Origin: Chloroflexi bacterium RBG_16_60_22
GTDB lineage: Bacteria > Chloroflexota > Dehalococcoidia > Dehalococcoidales > RBG-16-60-22
Length of the DNA stretch: 34,840 bases
Reading direction: 5' to 3'
NCBI GenBank assembly: GCA_001796935.1
Contig: MGNX01000093.1
Span: forward strand, 1 to 34,840
Each line of letters opens with the position of its first letter. Within the stretch, counting starts at the first letter, position 1. A program made the translations under genes and the position numbers. This document shows positions 34,535 to 34,840 of this stretch, one piece after another. Below the pieces are notes generated by a model. It ran no database searches. It had not been told where the DNA came from and worked only from the letters and a program-made list of their open reading frames with translations.

Positions 34535-34840
34535 CTAGGTGGGTGAGTTCCTTCTCACCTTCTGGCTTTCCAGCGTCAAGACCTCCCGATTGCCGCGTCC
34601 GATGGTGACGGTTATCATCTGTATCTGGGTGTTCTTGAGGTTTTCCACGGTGACGTTGGCCGTGTAGCCGGCAAACTCATCGGGGATGGTGTAGTTATAC
34701 GATGAGGCGTAGGGCTGTTTCTTGAAGTCCTCCATGAGGCTTTCGGCCAGGATCTTGGAGGACGCCCTCTCGTCGGCGGTGGCGCGCGCCGTGGAAGTGG
34801 TGGCCGTGCCGCTCAGGAACGTGGCGCCGATGACGCCCAG
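34535..34840 (-). CDS. Pseudopilin (PilV/GspI-like), 5' end outside the window
   Basis: 101 codons plus stop are visible; the gene enters at base 34840 in mid-helix. The visible start LGVIGATFLSGTATTSTARATADERASSKILAESLMEDFKKQPY is the end of a prepilin helix followed by a minor-pseudopilin stalk. The C-terminal half (YTIPDEFAGYTANVTVENLKNTQIQMITVTI) fits a small beta domain. The upstream prepilin signal is missing because of the window edge. It is 15 bases from the next pseudopilin gene. Confidence 0.8.
   Translation of the reverse strand: MGVIGATFLSGTATTSTARATADERASSKILAESLMEDFKKQPYASSYNYTIPDEFAGYTANVTVENLKNTQIQMITVTIGRGNREVLTLESQKVRRNSPT

Overview
The window is GC-rich, gene-dense bacterial DNA, probably from an uncultured strict anaerobe of the Chloroflexota (Dehalococcoidia-like). 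That placement is an inference from gene content: three tungsten-type aldehyde:ferredoxin oxidoreductases (AORs), a CIRCE-controlled hrcA-grpE-dnaK operon, selenocysteine use, many short-chain dehydrogenases, DUF2089 and ABC-2 genes, and dispersed short palindromic repeats. No rRNA, tRNA, CRISPR array or intact transposase was seen.

Layout. 1-1518 (-): a B12-domain radical SAM protein cut by the left edge. 1519-2187: a repeat-rich spacer. 2188-5714 (-): hrcA-grpE-dnaK behind a CIRCE operator. 5851-8074 (+): a metallo-beta-lactamase-fold protein, two tandem universal stress proteins and a CMD-family protein, then a convergent alpha/beta hydrolase. 9245-10891 (+): selD, whose active-site residue is encoded by an in-frame UGA, and a WYL-like protein. 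10950-12081 (-): a ParA / ribbon-helix-helix pair. 12427-13530 (+): a three-gene DUF2089 cassette behind a consensus promoter. 13539-22825 (-): a nine-gene catabolic operon (CoA-transferase A/B, RutB-like hydrolase, two SDRs, AOR, cupin, divergent AOR, MFS transporter). 23030-24877 (+): a third AOR, divergent from that operon and closed by a strong terminator. 25052-27735 (+): an HdrD/GlcF-like Fe-S protein and a GlcD-like flavoprotein. 27950-31640 (+): an ABC-2 exporter followed by a second UGA-containing gene of the C-GCAxxG-C-C redox family. 31650-34840 (-): type IV pilus / type II secretion pseudopilin genes, cut by the right edge.

How the parts fit. The block 13.5-27.7 kb reads as an anaerobic oxidation module: uptake (MFS), hydrolysis (RutB-like), alcohol and aldehyde oxidation (SDRs, AORs), activation to a CoA thioester (CoA-transferase), and redox exchange through an Fe-S/flavin pair. 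The substrate cannot be read from sequence. The least expected content is a pair of selenoprotein genes that ordinary gene calling truncates: selD itself (Sec17) and the C-GCAxxG-C-C protein (Sec24). Each has a potential hairpin starting 11-12 bases after the UGA.
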